16,713 nt of DNA from Actinomycetes bacterium (GCA_021793715.1 JAJYSF010000003.1:1-16713); one strand, 5' to 3'; shown: positions 1 to 8,502, counted from the first letter of the stretch. Numbers and translations are program-made. Notes: generated from the letters alone by a model not told the origin.

Positions 1-84
1 CTCGAGACGGACGTCGCCGCTTGGACGTCCGGAGCGCTCACGCCGGTACGCGGCGCGACACGCATCGTCGACGTCACCGCCTGA
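1..84 (+). CDS. C-terminal fragment of an unidentified protein (5' end outside window)
   Basis: Frame 1 is open from the first base to TGA at 82-84 and would encode 27 residues ending ATRIVDVTA. Almost all third codon positions are G or C, as in the true genes of this window, which supports coding on this strand. It would end tail-to-tail with the hydrolase gene that stops at 222. No family can be recognised from so short a piece, and the fragment could be chance in GC-rich DNA. Confidence 0.4.
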   Translation, partial: LETDVAAWTSGALTPVRGATRIVDVTA

Positions 85-174
85 ACGACCGGCCGCCTCA
101 GCCCTCGCCGACCGTCCGATGCACGACTACGGCAACACTCTTGGCCCACCGGGCTCATCCGGCGTCAACCCGGC

Positions 175-210
175 GCCCGTCCACGAACTGCCGTAGTCCT
201 GTCGACGGGC
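175..210. terminator. weak inverted repeat between convergent genes, possible terminator
   Basis: GCCCGTC (175-181) and GACGGGC (204-210) are exact reverse complements with a 22-nt spacer. They sit in the 137-bp gap between a plus-strand gene end at 84 and the minus-strand hydrolase end at 222, where a terminator is expected. There is no T-run on either side and the loop is long, so this is only a candidate. Nothing else is evident in 85-221. Confidence 0.2.
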
Positions 211-221
211 TTCAGTCGCGG

Positions 222-1022
222 TCAGCCCTGCTGCCCCGCCATGAGGAATTCGACGCCTGCCGCCTTGAAGTCTCGAGACCCCGGCGCGTTGAAGTGGTGC
301 CGCCCGGGCAGTTCCACGAAGCTTCCGTCCGGCAGCCCGGTGGCGATCTCTCGAGACTCCTCGAGGATCCGATCCTCGGACCCCGTCGCGACGAGGATCG
401 GCTGCTGCGGCGGATCCCCGAGATCCGGATCCTCATCGCCGAAACGCATGCCCGCGGCGAGCGCGACGAGTGCGCGGAGGTCGTTCTCGGCGACCCGCTC
501 GGCGAGCGTGACGTAGTTGCGCGTGACCCGGTCCGTCACCTCGGTTCCGTCCTCGATGTACGCACGCGCCTGAGCGATGTCGAGACGGCCGAGTGGACGC
601 CCATCCGGGATGCCGCCGAGGATCGCGCGGTCCACGCGCAGCGGGAACCCGTGCGCGACGTGCCATCCGACGCGCGCTCCGAGCGAGTAGCCGAGGTAGG
701 ACACCGACGAGACCATGTACGTGTCGAGGACGGCGCCGACGTCGGCGACGAGCGCGTCCATCGTGTAGTCCTCGGGGCTGTGGGGCTTCTCGCTCGCGCC
801 ATGCCCGCGCTGGTCGATCCCGAGCACGCGGAACCCCTCTCGCACGAGGCGGCTGACCCACCCCGTGTTCACCCAGTTGTCGCGGCAGCTGGAAGCGAAG
901 CCGTGCACCGCGACGACGGTGGGCGCGTCCTCGTCACCCCACGTGTACGTCGCGAGTCGGAAGCCCTCCTGCGACATCACATACTGCGGTTTCGGAAGCT
1001 CGGGGATCAGCGGGAACGACAT
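222..1022 (-). CDS. alpha/beta hydrolase
   Basis: A 266-residue single-domain alpha/beta-hydrolase-fold protein, presumably cytosolic because no signal peptide is visible. The oxyanion-hole motif HGF is at residues 40-42, the nucleophile elbow GYSLG is at 111-115 (Ser113), the likely catalytic acid is Asp217 in GSEDRI, and the catalytic His is 242 or 243 in GRHHF. The substrate cannot be read from sequence; the family includes esterases, epoxide hydrolases and C-C hydrolases. The ATG at 1022 is preceded by GGAGGA about ten bases upstream. The lipoprotein gene ends 45 bp upstream on the same strand, so the two are probably co-transcribed. The fold is certain in practice; the specific reaction is unknown. 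Confidence 0.9.
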   Translation of the reverse strand: MSFPLIPELPKPQYVMSQEGFRLATYTWGDEDAPTVVAVHGFASSCRDNWVNTGWVSRLVREGFRVLGIDQRGHGASEKPHSPEDYTMDALVADVGAVLDTYMVSSVSYLGYSLGARVGWHVAHGFPLRVDRAILGGIPDGRPLGRLDIAQARAYIEDGTEVTDRVTRNYVTLAERVAENDLRALVALAAGMRFGDEDPDLGDPPQQPILVATGSEDRILEESREIATGLPDGSFVELPGRHHFNAPGSRDFKAAGVEFLMAGQQG

Positions 1023-1067
1023 ACGCCCATTGTCCTCCGCGATTCCATCAGGGGCGCGGATCCGTGG

Positions 1068-2024
1068 TCACTGGGGGCGCAAGGTGTAGTGAACGCTGCT
1101 CTCGGCGTCGGGCATCCGGCTCGGGCCGACCACCACGACGAGCGAGTATCCGGGCATCTCGGCCTGAGTGATCGTGTTGTCGCCCTCGTTCGCGCGGCTG
1201 GTGACCTCCCAATCGGATCCTTCGAACTGCAGGAGGATCTCGGCCTCGACGAGGACCGACGGGTGATCCGTGTCGTACTCCCCGACGAACAGCGGGTCGC
1301 TTCCCGGGATCGCGGACATCTCGACCAGGCACGGGTAGAAGGGCACGCTCAGCTCCGCGAGTTCGTTCGGAATCTCGGCACGAGCGGCGGCATCGCCGTC
1401 CTCACAGACGATGTCGCCGTCCACTGCGTCGGCGTTGTCTGTGTCCGCATCGTTCGCTCCGTCCTCGGGCCGGGAGGATCCGTCGTCAGAGGCCGTGCTC
1501 TGGACCTGGACCATCACCATCGGCTGTCCGTCCGCCAGTTCGGAGGCGCTCACCGACAGCGCCAGGCCGTCCTTCGAGAACTGCTTGAGAAGACCGTCGG
1601 GGCTGTCGAGTCCGGGTTCGAAACCCTCTGCACGGACGAGTTCGACCTGCTCGGCGAACGCGGCTTCGACATCGTCGACCGCGATCCCAAGGCTCCACAG
1701 CTTGTTGTCTCCCGTACCCGCGACCTGTCCGACGATGATCCGGCCGTCGATGTACGGCACCTCGGCGGGGAACCCGTCGGGGACGGTATTGCCCGACGTG
1801 AGTCCGACTTCGCCGTCCGAATCCTCGACCTCGACCTCGATGGCGTCAGCCTGCTCGTCATCGGCGGCCGCCTCAGCCGCTGCTTCCCCGGCGACTGCCT
1901 CATCGATCTGGTCCACGACCTCGTCGATCGGGTTTGAGAAACATCCGCCGAGCATCAATGTGGCTGCTACCAGAGTGGCGACGGTCGTGATCCTGGGGGT
2001 ACTGACGTTGCGTGTGAATGGCAT
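1068..2024 (-). CDS. secreted lipoprotein of unknown function
   Basis: A 318-residue protein with a positively charged N-terminus, a hydrophobic stretch and a lipobox LGGC at residues 25-28. It should be exported, lipidated on Cys28 and anchored outside the membrane. A low-complexity Ala/Glu/Asp linker follows (about 38-72). Next comes a globular segment containing YIDGRIIVGQVAGTG (about 90-185). A second acidic Asp/Asn/Ala linker leads to a C-terminal domain with two cysteines (CEDGD and YPCLVE), which may form a disulfide. I do not recognise either domain; the two-lobe layout is what can be seen. It lies 66 bp downstream of the oxidoreductase and 45 bp upstream of the hydrolase, all minus strand. 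No strong ribosome site is visible; an AGGAAAG lies about 13 bases upstream. Confidence 0.87.
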   Translation of the reverse strand: MPFTRNVSTPRITTVATLVAATLMLGGCFSNPIDEVVDQIDEAVAGEAAAEAAADDEQADAIEVEVEDSDGEVGLTSGNTVPDGFPAEVPYIDGRIIVGQVAGTGDNKLWSLGIAVDDVEAAFAEQVELVRAEGFEPGLDSPDGLLKQFSKDGLALSVSASELADGQPMVMVQVQSTASDDGSSRPEDGANDADTDNADAVDGDIVCEDGDAAARAEIPNELAELSVPFYPCLVEMSAIPGSDPLFVGEYDTDHPSVLVEAEILLQFEGSDWEVTSRANEGDNTITQAEMPGYSLVVVVGPSRMPDAESSVHYTLRPQ

Positions 2025-2090
2025 GGTGCGTGCTGCTTTCCTGTGCGCGTGCGAGATCCCTCAGACAACCACGCAGCGTTCACATCTCGC

Positions 2091-3605
2091 TCACACGGGT
2101 GCGGACGCGAGATCGTCGACGGCTGGTCCCTCCAAACGCTCGCCCGTCGCGGAGAACCGCGAGGCGTGCAGAGGACAGTCCCAGCTGCGCTCCGCACGGT
2201 TCCACGTCACGATTCCGCCGAGGTGCGGACAGACGGCTGACAGACGACAGATGGATCCGTCGACACGGGAGATCGCGATCTGCGAAGCTCCTTCGCGCAC
2301 GACGATCCCGTCGCCCTCAGCGGGTTCATCATCGCCGCCGCCGGTGCCCGCCCCACTCGAGGCCCAGTCAACGATCACCCGTCGCCCCACTTCCGCGTTG
2401 GCGCCGACGACGGCCTTCACCGCCGGAATCCGCAACGCGCGCTCGCGCAGGGTGTGGGCCCACTCGAGGCGCCCTCCGAGCATGTCGGCAGCGATCGTCA
2501 GCCCGGCCGCGACGGCATTCGTCATGCCCCACTTGTTGTATCCGGTCGCCGTGTAGATACGTCCGCCTCCGCGCGGAAGTGCTCCGGCGAACGGCAGCCG
2601 CCAGTGGGTCCTGTAGTCCTGTGCGCCCCACCACGCGACCCGCTCCGGCGAAGAGAACCGCTCCGCAGTCCACGCATCGATGCCACCGAGCGCGCGTGCC
2701 GTGTCCGGTGACCTTCCCGTGACGTGCGGCCCTCCGCCGACGACGAGGAGCTCCTCGCCGTCGGCGCCCGTCGCCGTGCGCAGCGAGCGGCCCGACGATC
2801 CCAGGGCGAGATACATGCCTCGAGGCGGCGACTCGTGCGGAAGCCGGTACGCCGCCGCGTACGAGCGCGACGGGTCGAGCTTCGCAAAGAACAGTCCACG
2901 GTCGAGGATCGGGAATCCCGTTGCGAGCACGCACCGCGCGGCCTCGACGGTGCCGCGATCGCTCACGACCGAGACCGCCTCGCCGTTCTCCTGTACGTCG
3001 CGTACGCGGCAGCCCGTCACGATCCGACCGCCGCGCTCGCGCAGTTCGTCGGCCAGCCCCGCCAACACCGCCATGGGCTGCAGCTGTGCCTGATCGTCGA
3101 GCCGCACAGCGCCCGCGGCGGCGACGGGATCCTCTGTCGTAGCGCCCGGAACGACCTCGACCCCCGCCGCTTCCATAGCGGTCCGCTCAGCCTCGAGCGT
3201 GGCGAGCTGGGTGTCGACGTCGTCCGCGTCCGCCGCGGCGTAGGTGACCGCGGGCCGGCGGTCGAGCGCGATCCCCATCCGTATCGACTCGCGCAACAGC
3301 CACGCCTGTCCCTCGAGATTCGCCTGCGCGTATGCGTGCAGCACGTCTTCGCCGCTGTGCTGACGGATCTCCGAGAAGACGTCGCCCTGCAGAAGACTGA
3401 GCTTGCCGGTCGTATTTCCGGTCGTCGCCGCGCCGATTTCGCGGGCTTCGAGGACGACGGTCTGCACACCCGCGCGGGCCAGTAGGACGGCCGTGACGAG
3501 GCCGGTGAGGCCCGCGCCCACGACGATCGCGTCGACCGTTCCCGGTACCGTGCGCCATTCATCGGTCGGGATGCGGGGCGCGGTCAGCTGCCACAGTGAA
3601 GCCAT
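2091..3605 (-). CDS. FAD-dependent oxidoreductase with C-terminal Rieske [2Fe-2S] domain
   Basis: A 504-residue two-part redox protein. The N-terminal DAO-type flavoprotein domain has the dinucleotide-binding GAGLTG (residues 30-35) followed by the acidic strand end at Glu53 (VVLEAR). The last ~80 residues form a Rieske ferredoxin-like domain with CPH (Cys459, His461) and CPLH (Cys477, His480), i.e. C-X-H-X15-C-X2-H, which ligates a [2Fe-2S] cluster. The architecture matches the YhfW-like oxidoreductases of Bacillus and actinobacteria, whose substrate is not well established. Electron transfer between FAD and the cluster is a family-based inference. I prefer ATG 3605; GTG 3614 is in frame but would overlap a TAGCGT -10-like element (3613-3618) placed seven bases before ATG 3605. 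Confidence 0.92.
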   Translation of the reverse strand: MASLWQLTAPRIPTDEWRTVPGTVDAIVVGAGLTGLVTAVLLARAGVQTVVLEAREIGAATTGNTTGKLSLLQGDVFSEIRQHSGEDVLHAYAQANLEGQAWLLRESIRMGIALDRRPAVTYAAADADDVDTQLATLEAERTAMEAAGVEVVPGATTEDPVAAAGAVRLDDQAQLQPMAVLAGLADELRERGGRIVTGCRVRDVQENGEAVSVVSDRGTVEAARCVLATGFPILDRGLFFAKLDPSRSYAAAYRLPHESPPRGMYLALGSSGRSLRTATGADGEELLVVGGGPHVTGRSPDTARALGGIDAWTAERFSSPERVAWWGAQDYRTHWRLPFAGALPRGGGRIYTATGYNKWGMTNAVAAGLTIAADMLGGRLEWAHTLRERALRIPAVKAVVGANAEVGRRVIVDWASSGAGTGGGDDEPAEGDGIVVREGASQIAISRVDGSICRLSAVCPHLGGIVTWNRAERSWDCPLHASRFSATGERLEGPAVDDLASAPV

Positions 3606-3758
3606 GGTGCGCACGCTAGCGACCGCACACCGCTAGGGGAAGGCGGTTGACAACGCGGCGCGAGGCCGTCAATCGAGACCGTACCGTCCCCTTGGACGAC
3701 ACGAGCGTCGTCGTCAACCCCCTCCCCTCAACTTCTCGGTGTGCTTACGGTGACGAAC

Positions 3759-3920
3759 ATGAACATTCTGTTGTGGATCATCGTCATCGTGGCCGTGGTA
3801 CTGCTGGTGCTCGGCGGCATCGTCGAGGCGGTTCGCTTCCTGCTCTGGGTCGGCATCGCGCTCGTGCTGATCGCCGTCATCGCGTGGCTCATCCGCTCGA
3901 TCGCGGGTCGCCGGCGGTAG
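3759..3920 (+). CDS. small hydrophobic membrane peptide
   Basis: A 53-residue protein of two closely spaced transmembrane helices (about residues 3-22 and 27-47) ending in a basic tail RSIAGRRR that should face the cytoplasm. Third codon positions are almost all G or C. Similar tiny double-helix proteins are common in actinobacterial genomes, with no assigned function that I can name. GTG 3750 and GTG 3741 are in-frame alternative starts. No Shine-Dalgarno is visible, but TACGGT at 3746-3751 lies seven bases before the ATG and could be the -10 of a leaderless transcript. The gene is divergent from the Rieske oxidoreductase, with a 153-bp intergenic region. Confidence 0.75.
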   Translation: MNILLWIIVIVAVVLLVLGGIVEAVRFLLWVGIALVLIAVIAWLIRSIAGRRR

Positions 3921-3984
3921 CCGTCGCCAGCCGGATCCTCGTCGCCACCCGGTCTTTCGCGTGTCAGCAGGAAGACCCACCCTC

Positions 3985-4010
3985 ATCGGCATATCGATAT
4001 CGAAGCCGAT
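3985..4010. promoter_or_regulatory. AT-rich inverted repeat upstream of the SARP-type regulator
   Basis: ATCGGC (3985-3990) and GCCGAT (4005-4010) are exact inverted arms. Between them lie the overlapping self-complementary decamers ATATCGATAT (3991-4000) and TCGATATCGA (3994-4003). This is the most AT-rich spot of the 195-bp gap before the regulator gene. A TAAGCT hexamer at 4015-4020 could be a -10. An operator role, perhaps autoregulation, is inferred from position and symmetry only. Confidence 0.35.
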
Positions 4011-4115
4011 TGCGTAAGCTGAGGGAGAGGCGTCACGCCATGGCGATCCCCCTCGTCACGGGGTTCTGCGCCGCACGGCGTCGTTGCGCCATCGATGGCG
4101 AACGGGGGAAGCCGA

Positions 4116-7100
4116 ATGGGACAGACGGCGGCGGGCACACGCGTAGGTCTGCTGGGCTCGGTCGAGGTCCACGTCGACGGCGTCCGGGTCCCACTGCGCA
4201 GCCATCGTCAGCGCGTCGCGCTGACGCGGCTCGCGCTCAGCGAGAACCGCCCCGTACCCGTCGACACGCTGGTCGACGACCTGTGGGGTGACGAGCAACC
4301 GGCAGATGCTCCCCATGCGTTGCAGGCGCACATCTCGCGCCTGCGCAAGCAACTCCGCGTCGATGTTGAGTTCGTCGCCGGCGGGTACCGCCTCGATCCG
4401 TCGCGACTCGATCTCGACACGGCGCGCTTCACCGCGCTGCACGAGGCGGGATGCGCGCAGCTCGAGGCCGGCGAGTACTCGCGTGCGTTGAATACGCTCA
4501 CCGAGGCGCTCGACGTGTGGCGCGGTCCAGCCCTGGGCGACCTCGCCGAAGCGCGCGGGCTGAGGCTCTCGGCGCTGCACTTCGAAGAACGGAGGCGGAT
4601 CGCCCGCCACGACCGCGCGGAGGCTGCACTCGCGTGCGGGGCCGGAGTCTCGCTCGTGGACGAGCTGCGCGCGGCGCTCGCGTCCGACCCGCTGCGCGAG
4701 ACGACGTGGCATCAGCTCATGCGCGCGTTGCGCCAGGCGGGGCGCGAGGCGGAGGCGCTCGGCGCATACGGCCAGGCGCGCGAGATCTTCATCGATGAGC
4801 TGGGTACGGAGCCAGGATCCCTGCTCGCGGACCTGCATCGCGCATTGCTGGCGGACGCTACGGATCCGCCGCCCGAGGACCAGCCGGAATCGCCGACGCC
4901 GGCCACGCCCCTCAGTCCCGCTCACGACGAAACCCTGGTCGGCCGCCGCGACGAGCTCGCCGTCATTGACCGGGCCTGGCGTGAGAGCGGTGACGGCTTC
5001 CGAGTTGTCACGATCAGCGGCGAACCGGGAATCGGGAAGACGCGGCTCGCCGAGGCGGCGATCGACAGGCTCCGCGCGCGAGGCGTCACCGTCTTGCGGG
5101 CCCGCTGCGAGCTCTCGACCCGATCAGCGTTCGGCGCGTTCGCGCAGCTGCTGCAGGCGCATCTCGCCACTCCCCTGCCCGCACGGTACGAGGCGGAACT
5201 CCGGCGCCGCGCGCCCAACCTCGCTCAGGTCCTGCCGGGCTGGCGGGGCGAGGTCGACGACGACCTCGGCGATCATCGTGCGCGCCGCGACGACGCGGAT
5301 CACCACCGCGCTCTGGACGCCATTGCCGCCTGGCTGTCTGCCACGACCCGCGACGAGCCGGGGCTCTTCGTCATCGACGATGCCCAGTGGGCCGATCACG
5401 AGTCGCAGCTCGCCATCCAGCATCTGTTGCACAGCCCACGGCGCGTCAACGCGCTCGTCATCGTGTGCGTGCGCGATCGCCAGATTGATTCCGGCGACGA
5501 CTCGCCGCTCGCCGATCTGCTGCGCCAGTCGGGCCGGGTCAGCCACCTCGCGCTCCGGCGGTTGGGTCTCCACGAGGCGGGACAGCTCATCGACGACGAG
5601 AGCGAACGGATGTCGAACGACGAGCGGCTGCCGGAGTGGGGACGCGACTACATCCTCGACGCGTCAGGAGGTAATCCGCTCTTCATGCTCGAGCTCACGC
5701 GACAATTGCTCATCGAGCGGCCGTCGTCCGCCAAGCTCCCCCCGCCGCCGGCGGGGGTGAGTCGTGTGATCGAGAGCCGCATTGCTGCCCTCCCCGATAG
5801 CGCCCGCGACCTGCTGCGGCGGGCCGCCGTTCTCGGCACGACGTTCGCACCGCTCCACCTCACGGACTTCTTCGTGCGCGCATCCCCAGCCGAGCGCGAC
5901 GCCGCCCTCAGCGCGGCGCTGCACCACCGGCTGATCGAACACGCCGAAGGGGAGCCTCTCCGCTACCGCTTCAGCCACGACATCGTGCGCGCGGTGCTCT
6001 ACGACTCCCTGCCCGCCTCCGAGCGCGCCGAGCTGCATGCGCAGATCGCCCGCGCGCTCGACCGCGACGACACCGGCGATGTCGCGGTCGATCACCAGCT
6101 GATCGCGCACCATTACCGGCGCTCCGACGTGGTCGACGGAATTGAACGCGCGGTGCGTCACCTTCTCGCCGCGGGCAGGCAGGCGCTCTTCCGTGGGGCG
6201 CCGGCCGCGGGCGAGGAACTCCTCGGCGACGCGCTGCGTCTCGCGGATGACGCGACGCCCGCGACGCTGCGGTGCGACCTGCTCATCGAGCTCGGGCGCG
6301 CCCAGCAGCGACTCGCACAGCCGCAGTACCGCGACAGCCTTCTGGAAGCCTCCCGTCTCGCACGGCGCGCCGACGACCCCGAGCGTCTGACGACCGCGGT
6401 GCTCGCCAACAACCGCGGATGGTGGTCGAACACCTCCGCAATCGACGACGAGCGCATCGAGTACATCGAGGTCGCGCTCGCGCACAGCCCCGACGACGAC
6501 CTCTCCGCGCGCGCCAAGCTGCTCAGCGCGTGGGCTCTCGAGAATGTGCGGCATTCGGCCGTTCGCGACGAGGTCCTGTCGGCGGCGAAGCGCGCGCTGG
6601 ACCTCGCCGAGGAGAGCGAGGATCCGCACGCGCTCGCTCTCGTGTTCGCGCACCGGTACGCCGTGCTACACGCCCTGTTCGAGGATCCGGCAGAATGCGC
6701 GCTCATGAACGACCGGCTGATGTCGCTCGCGAACCGTCTGGGAGACCGGCAGATGCGCCTGTCAGCCGCAGTCGGGACCGCCCAGTCAAGGCTGGGCCTC
6801 GGGGAGTTCTCGATCGCGGAGCGCTATATCAATGAAGCGGTGCGACTGGCCGAGGTTCACGCAGATCCCGCACGAACCTGGCTGCTGCGCACGTGGCAGG
6901 CGATGCGTCAGGGCGCGCGCGGGAATTTCGACGAGGCCGAGCGGCTGGCCGCGGTGGCGCTCGAGCTCGGAACGCAGAGCGAACAGGCCGACGCCTACAC
7001 CTGGTTCGCCGGGCAGCTTTTTACGTTTCGGATGCTCCAAGGGCGGCTGCCCGAAATCATGGATGCAGTCCGGGAGCAGGCGGTCGCGCTCACCGAGGCG

Positions 7101-7520
7101 CTCCCCGCGTGGAACGCAGCGCTCGCGCTCGCGCTGTCACGCTCCGGGCACCAGGAGGATGCGGTGGCGGTCATCGACGAGTTCGCGGCGACCAATTTTG
7201 GTCGCCTACCGCGAGACCTCCTCTGGCTCCACGCGCTCCACTACTTCACGCTCGCTTGTGAGGAGTTGTCGCTCGACCAGTATGCGGGCGCCCTCTACGA
7301 CCTGCTTCTCCCCCACGACGGCATGGTGGCGACAAATGGCACGATCGATGCTGGTCCGGTCAGTCTCCACCTCGGCATCCTCGCGCGGCTGCAGGGCCGG
7401 GACGCCCTCGCGGAGGACCATCTCGCGGCAGCGGAGACGCTCAGTCGACGTATGGGCTCACCGGTGTGGTCGACAGAGGCATCGCGGCGCCGCGATCACC
7501 ACACGGCGCCGACTCGCTGA
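4116..7520 (+). CDS. AfsR/SARP-family transcriptional regulator with BTAD, AAA ATPase and helical-repeat domains
   Basis: A 1134-residue multidomain regulator. Residues ~8-95 form an OmpR-like winged-helix DNA-binding domain (LLGSVEVHVDG, LVDDLWG, LQAHISRLRKQL). Residues ~100-245 are the bacterial transcriptional activation domain (BTAD). A Pro/Glu-rich linker (~249-272) leads to an AAA/NTPase domain with Walker A GEPGIGKT near 302-309 and Walker B LFVIDDAQWAD near 415-425. The remaining ~550 residues are alpha-helical TPR-like repeats; no LuxR-type HTH is present at the C-terminus. Relatives activate secondary-metabolite or stress genes through direct-repeat promoters, but no biosynthetic cluster lies in this window. 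ATG 4116 is chosen because GGGGGAAG precedes it; in-frame ATG 4095 lacks a ribosome site. The gene ends 18 bp from a convergent gene. Confidence 0.93.
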   Translation: MGQTAAGTRVGLLGSVEVHVDGVRVPLRSHRQRVALTRLALSENRPVPVDTLVDDLWGDEQPADAPHALQAHISRLRKQLRVDVEFVAGGYRLDPSRLDLDTARFTALHEAGCAQLEAGEYSRALNTLTEALDVWRGPALGDLAEARGLRLSALHFEERRRIARHDRAEAALACGAGVSLVDELRAALASDPLRETTWHQLMRALRQAGREAEALGAYGQAREIFIDELGTEPGSLLADLHRALLADATDPPPEDQPESPTPATPLSPAHDETLVGRRDELAVIDRAWRESGDGFRVVTISGEPGIGKTRLAEAAIDRLRARGVTVLRARCELSTRSAFGAFAQLLQAHLATPLPARYEAELRRRAPNLAQVLPGWRGEVDDDLGDHRARRDDADHHRALDAIAAWLSATTRDEPGLFVIDDAQWADHESQLAIQHLLHSPRRVNALVIVCVRDRQIDSGDDSPLADLLRQSGRVSHLALRRLGLHEAGQLIDDESERMSNDERLPEWGRDYILDASGGNPLFMLELTRQLLIERPSSAKLPPPPAGVSRVIESRIAALPDSARDLLRRAAVLGTTFAPLHLTDFFVRASPAERDAALSAALHHRLIEHAEGEPLRYRFSHDIVRAVLYDSLPASERAELHAQIARALDRDDTGDVAVDHQLIAHHYRRSDVVDGIERAVRHLLAAGRQALFRGAPAAGEELLGDALRLADDATPATLRCDLLIELGRAQQRLAQPQYRDSLLEASRLARRADDPERLTTAVLANNRGWWSNTSAIDDERIEYIEVALAHSPDDDLSARAKLLSAWALENVRHSAVRDEVLSAAKRALDLAEESEDPHALALVFAHRYAVLHALFEDPAECALMNDRLMSLANRLGDRQMRLSAAVGTAQSRLGLGEFSIAERYINEAVRLAEVHADPARTWLLRTWQAMRQGARGNFDEAERLAAVALELGTQSEQADAYTWFAGQLFTFRMLQGRLPEIMDAVREQAVALTEALPAWNAALALALSRSGHQEDAVAVIDEFAATNFGRLPRDLLWLHALHYFTLACEELSLDQYAGALYDLLLPHDGMVATNGTIDAGPVSLHLGILARLQGRDALAEDHLAAAETLSRRMGSPVWSTEASRRRDHHTAPTR

Positions 7521-7538
7521 CGGCATCGTCCGCCACGG

Positions 7539-7913
7539 TCAGTGGGTGATGGTCGTCTGCTGATAAAGCGCGAGGCGGATTCGCCCGTCGACGCGGCGGT
7601 AGACGGTGGACATGAGCGCGGTGAACGGCTCCGAGAGATCCGCACGGGTGGCCGTTGCCCGGTAGCTGAGCGCGGTCACGTCGTCGGCGATCGGCACGAG
7701 ACGCGCCTCGGCGAGCTCGTAGGAGCTCCACCCCGGTGCGCCGTCCAAGCTGGCGGTGACATCGTCACGCGTCATCGTCGCTCCGTTCACAAGAATGAAC
7801 AACGCGTCCGGCAACATGAGCTCGCCGTAGAAGGTGCCGCCCCGAGAGGCACACAGCGCGCGCCAGCCGGCATGCTCGACCTCGAGCAGTTCGCCCGTCG
7901 TGACCTCGGCCAT
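7539..7913 (-). CDS. DUF4440 / NTF2-like (SnoaL-fold) protein
   Basis: A 124-residue cone-shaped-fold protein of the nuclear transport factor 2-like superfamily. The N-terminal helix (LLEVEHAGWRAL), GTFYGELMLPDALFIL, and the late strands TALSYRATAT and FTALMSTVYRRVDGRIRLALYQQT follow the usual DUF4440 pattern. Members act as small-molecule binding domains, isomerases or uncharacterised stress proteins; the ligand here cannot be predicted. There is no ribosome site. A TAGGGT hexamer ends six bases before the ATG, which suggests a leaderless transcript. The gene converges with the SARP-type regulator, with only 18 bp between stop codons. Confidence 0.85.
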   Translation of the reverse strand: MAEVTTGELLEVEHAGWRALCASRGGTFYGELMLPDALFILVNGATMTRDDVTASLDGAPGWSSYELAEARLVPIADDVTALSYRATATRADLSEPFTALMSTVYRRVDGRIRLALYQQTTITH

Positions 7914-7919
7914 GCGGCG

Positions 7920-7948
7920 ACCCTAGTGACGTGATCCCGAGGGCGCAA
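7920..7948 (-). promoter_or_regulatory. putative leaderless promoter of the DUF4440 gene
   Basis: On the minus strand TTGCGC (7943-7948) and TAGGGT (7920-7925) are separated by 17 bases. The -10 hexamer ends exactly six bases before the ATG at 7913, so transcription would start at the initiation codon. The -35 is weak (3/6 to consensus); the -10 fits TANNNT. Confidence 0.45.
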
Positions 7949-7998
7949 TGGCGCGCATCCAGAGCGCGCACGACATGACGAGTACTCCCCTTCGCGGG

Positions 7999-8253
7999 TC
8001 AGGTGAGGTCGTCGCGCCGCTCGACATGATCCGTACGCGTGCCCGTGGCAGGATCCACCGCCGTGTGGGTCGTCGTGGTCGCACGTCCGCGTCGTACCAG
8101 CTGCACAATCCCGAGGATGGTGAGCACTGCCCCCGCTGCGAGCAGGATGTAGCCGATGAGCGCCCAGTCGAAGCCCTCGAGCTGCCAGATGCCCGGCACC
8201 GCCCATGCGACGATCGCGCCGATCACCATCAGAATGATTCCGAATACCAGCAT
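7999..8253 (-). CDS. DUF6458-like small membrane protein
   Basis: An 84-residue protein with two transmembrane helices (about 1-20, LVFGIILMVIGAIVAWAV, and 32-52, LIGYILLAAGAVLTILGIV), then a short basic patch (RRGR) and a polar Thr/Asp/Arg-rich tail. The pattern of helix, short extracytoplasmic loop with aromatic residues, IGYIL and basic tail matches the DUF6458 family of actinobacteria, whose function is unknown. ATG 8253 is chosen because GAGGAG lies eight bases upstream; a longer in-frame reading to 8388 adds an Arg-rich stretch that does not look like protein of this family. Confidence 0.85.
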   Translation of the reverse strand: MLVFGIILMVIGAIVAWAVPGIWQLEGFDWALIGYILLAAGAVLTILGIVQLVRRGRATTTTHTAVDPATGTRTDHVERRDDLT

Positions 8254-8268
8254 GATCACGCTCCTCAC

Positions 8269-8284
8269 GCGGCGGAACCGCCGC
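8269..8284. repeat. GC-rich hairpin/inverted repeat upstream of the DUF6458-like gene
   Basis: GCGGCGG (8269-8275) and CCGCCGC (8278-8284) are perfect arms around AA. The repeat lies 15 bp upstream of the small membrane gene start, just before its Shine-Dalgarno. It could be a 5'-UTR hairpin or a protein site; with such GC-rich sequence chance is also plausible. The rest of the 289-bp divergent gap (8285-8502) shows no gene I can support. Confidence 0.3.
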
Positions 8285-8502
8285 CTCGTGGCCCACGATA
8301 ACGGCACGGATTGCCGCTGTCGAGGCTCCCGGTTGGCCCTGGGAGGCCGCGAGCTTTCGCTTGTCAGCATGGCGACCGTGTTCGGCACGCCGCTTGACGT
8401 CGCCGTCTCTGTGCTCGCGATCGAGACCTTCTAACCGGCGGCTGCGACAACCGCGCAGGTGTTGCGCGACTTCGCCGCGATCGAAGACAAAGGGAGATAT
8501 AC

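Noticed and set aside
21..1937. A 638-codon open frame on the plus strand opposite the hydrolase and lipoprotein genes
   Set aside because: Arg/Asp/Val-rich composition without domains. The opposite strand carries a clear catalytic triad and a lipobox. Long antisense frames are normal in DNA with such high GC3.
3645..3720. GGTTGAC (3645-3651) and GTCAACC (3714-3720) as paired divergent -35 elements
   Set aside because: Each contains a TTGAC, but no -10 hexamer occurs at 16-19 bases in the matching direction on either strand.
5664..6653. A 329-codon minus-strand frame inside the SARP-type regulator
   Set aside because: Shadow of the helical-repeat coding region; no motif and no ribosome site.
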